Assembly: GCA_030529125.1 (NCBI GenBank)
Contig: JAUMXP010000111.1
Location: 1-5,451 of the forward strand
From: Eubacteriales bacterium
Lineage (GTDB): Bacteria > Bacillota > Clostridia > Oscillospirales > Acutalibacteraceae
Direction of reading: 5' to 3'
Length of the DNA stretch: 5,451 bases
Under the pieces are notes generated by a model, which ran no database searches, had not been told where the DNA came from, and saw only the letters and a program-made list of their open reading frames with translations. Below are positions 4,543 through 5,451 of this stretch, piece by piece. Position numbers and translations under genes: made by a program. Position 1 is the stretch's first letter. Every line of letters begins with the position of its first letter.

Positions 4543-5451
4543 TTATGATGCATCTAAAAATTCACTTACGAGCGTGTATCCTATGAGCATATCCGAGTCA
4601 AAATCGCTGTAGGAAATCGGATAATACACCTGAGCGTCCTTTAAGATATTGACGCGGTTACTGTGGCTCTGCCATTTTGTCACATATTTTATGTAACGCT
4701 TTCGCTTGTCCTCGTCTTTCAGTTCGAGAGCTATGGAGTACATCAGGTCTGCAAGCTCCATACAGCATTTCATCGCATAGAGATTGCCGGTATCCGCCTG
4801 CCAGATGCCGTCTTTGTAGTAAAACCACGATTTACGCTCAGGCACATATCTCAGACTGTCTTTGTAAAAATCAGCAAAGATTTTGCCTGCACCGATGTCA
4901 TTGTACGGGTATTTTGAGTGGTCAAGTGCACCGAGCTCAATAAGCTTTTGAGCTTTTGAGAAGTCCTCTGCTGCCGTAGTTTTCACGATAGGCGAGTAGA
5001 AGTCAGAACAACCTCGTACAGCTGTATTGAGAGTATTCTCGCGGTAGTCATCACGCTCCCATTTTTCGCGGTAAAGTCCGGACTCTCTGAAAAGCCTGTC
5101 CATTTGCGATGTATCACCACCGCACCAAAATGCAAGATGAGAGCAAAGTGCTAAATCCGCTTCACTATGGCTTGAGTCGAAATCGCCACTCCATAAGCGT
5201 TTGAACTTGTCGCCGTTTTTAGCATTGAGAGCCTTGGTGATAACCTCATCGTCAGAGAGGTAGGTTGTAGTGTCCTGCACCTTACTTGCCACCTTTTTGT
5301 CCTCACCTTTTTTCATGTAGTAGTCGAGCACTAGAGAGAGCTCAGTGGTGCAATCCATCACCGGCAGATTCTTAATCACGTTACCGGTAAGAGTAACATA
5401 CTTACTGGTACAGCCTGACACGTAGATTTCAAGTCCGAGCTTGTGATTGTT
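4543..5451 (-). CDS. phage/plasmid primase (NrS-1/D5 type), partial at 5' end and lacking its helicase domain
   Basis: The frame is open from the right edge (5451), and the residues NNHKLGLEIYVSGC run without a break through the GTG at 5421, so the true start lies outside. Visible numbering counts from 5451. Residues about 7-25, GLEIYVSGC...KYVTLTGNVI, match the end of an archaeo-eukaryotic primase domain ('giEiY...rffTvTGn'). Residues about 68-147, with LNAKNGDKFKRLWSGDFDSS and SEADLALCSHLAFWCGGD, match the helical linker of NrS-1-like polymerases. Residues about 183-287 (YNDIGAGKIFADFY ... NILKDAQVYYPISYSDFDSD) match D5_N. In the family an SF3 helicase with Walker A follows, giving about 700-800 residues in all. 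Here the protein ends 15 residues later (MLIGYTLVSEFLDAS), so the helicase is missing. The product would synthesise primers for replication of an integrated element, but is probably inactive as a replicative enzyme. Either the gene was cut short or the helicase was lost in frame. Confidence 0.8.
   Translation of the reverse strand, partial: NNHKLGLEIYVSGCTSKYVTLTGNVIKNLPVMDCTTELSLVLDYYMKKGEDKKVASKVQDTTTYLSDDEVITKALNAKNGDKFKRLWSGDFDSSHSEADLALCSHLAFWCGGDTSQMDRLFRESGLYREKWERDDYRENTLNTAVRGCSDFYSPIVKTTAAEDFSKAQKLIELGALDHSKYPYNDIGAGKIFADFYKDSLRYVPERKSWFYYKDGIWQADTGNLYAMKCCMELADLMYSIALELKDEDKRKRYIKYVTKWQSHSNRVNILKDAQVYYPISYSDFDSDMLIGYTLVSEFLDAS

Noticed and set aside
4663..4943. Two overlapping plus-strand frames of 84 and 88 codons
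   Set aside because: Both are shadows inside the primase gene, which has clear family motifs on the minus strand.
5419..5421. GTG at 5421 as the start of the primase gene
   Set aside because: The frame is open without a stop to the right edge and the upstream residues (GLEIY) fit the primase family, so the gene is partial.

Overview
The window looks like a chromosomal piece of a low-GC, Gram-positive gut Clostridium relative, most likely a Ruminococcus-type member of the Oscillospiraceae. This rests on three things: a secreted BspA-like leucine-rich protein ending in a type I dockerin, a Wzz-type exopolysaccharide chain-length/tyrosine-kinase protein, and AT-rich intergenic DNA with sigma-A promoters. 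The genus is an inference from protein style only. Every supported gene lies on the minus strand, so transcription runs right to left.

Reading in the direction of transcription, 5451 to about 3657 is debris of an integrated phage-like or ICE-like element. It starts with a D5/NrS-1-type primase that enters from the right edge and stops before any helicase domain (5451-4543). Next come paired nonamer repeats in inverted array (4452-4538), a two-way terminator-like hairpin (4345-4369), a non-coding GC-richer block, an orphan small reading frame (4186-3983), and a tyrosine-recombinase gene reduced to its N-terminus joined to a small piece of its catalytic domain (3976-3657). The two integrase pieces meet at AGAGGCG, which fits an internal deletion by short homology. 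No gene needed for independent mobility is complete within the window.

The resident AT-rich genes follow. A near-consensus promoter at 3563-3535, inside the frame downstream of the integrase relic, drives a 389-residue secreted LRR-dockerin protein (3505-2336) that ends in a strong intrinsic terminator (2330-2281). New -10 elements at 2221-2192 then start a probable exopolysaccharide transcription unit. Its members are a membrane-anchored protein with three Ig-like domains (2167-1370) and a Wzz/BY-kinase fusion (1273 to beyond position 1).

The kinase reading frame is broken at a run of six A residues just after the Walker A region. Its remaining part continues in the -1 frame to the left edge with recognisable but degenerate Walker A' and Walker B motifs. 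The resident genes together suggest a surface locus: a cell-surface adhesin or scaffold-attached protein beside a polysaccharide export and length-control operon, with a decayed mobile element upstream. I saw no tRNA, rRNA, CRISPR array or complete insertion sequence.
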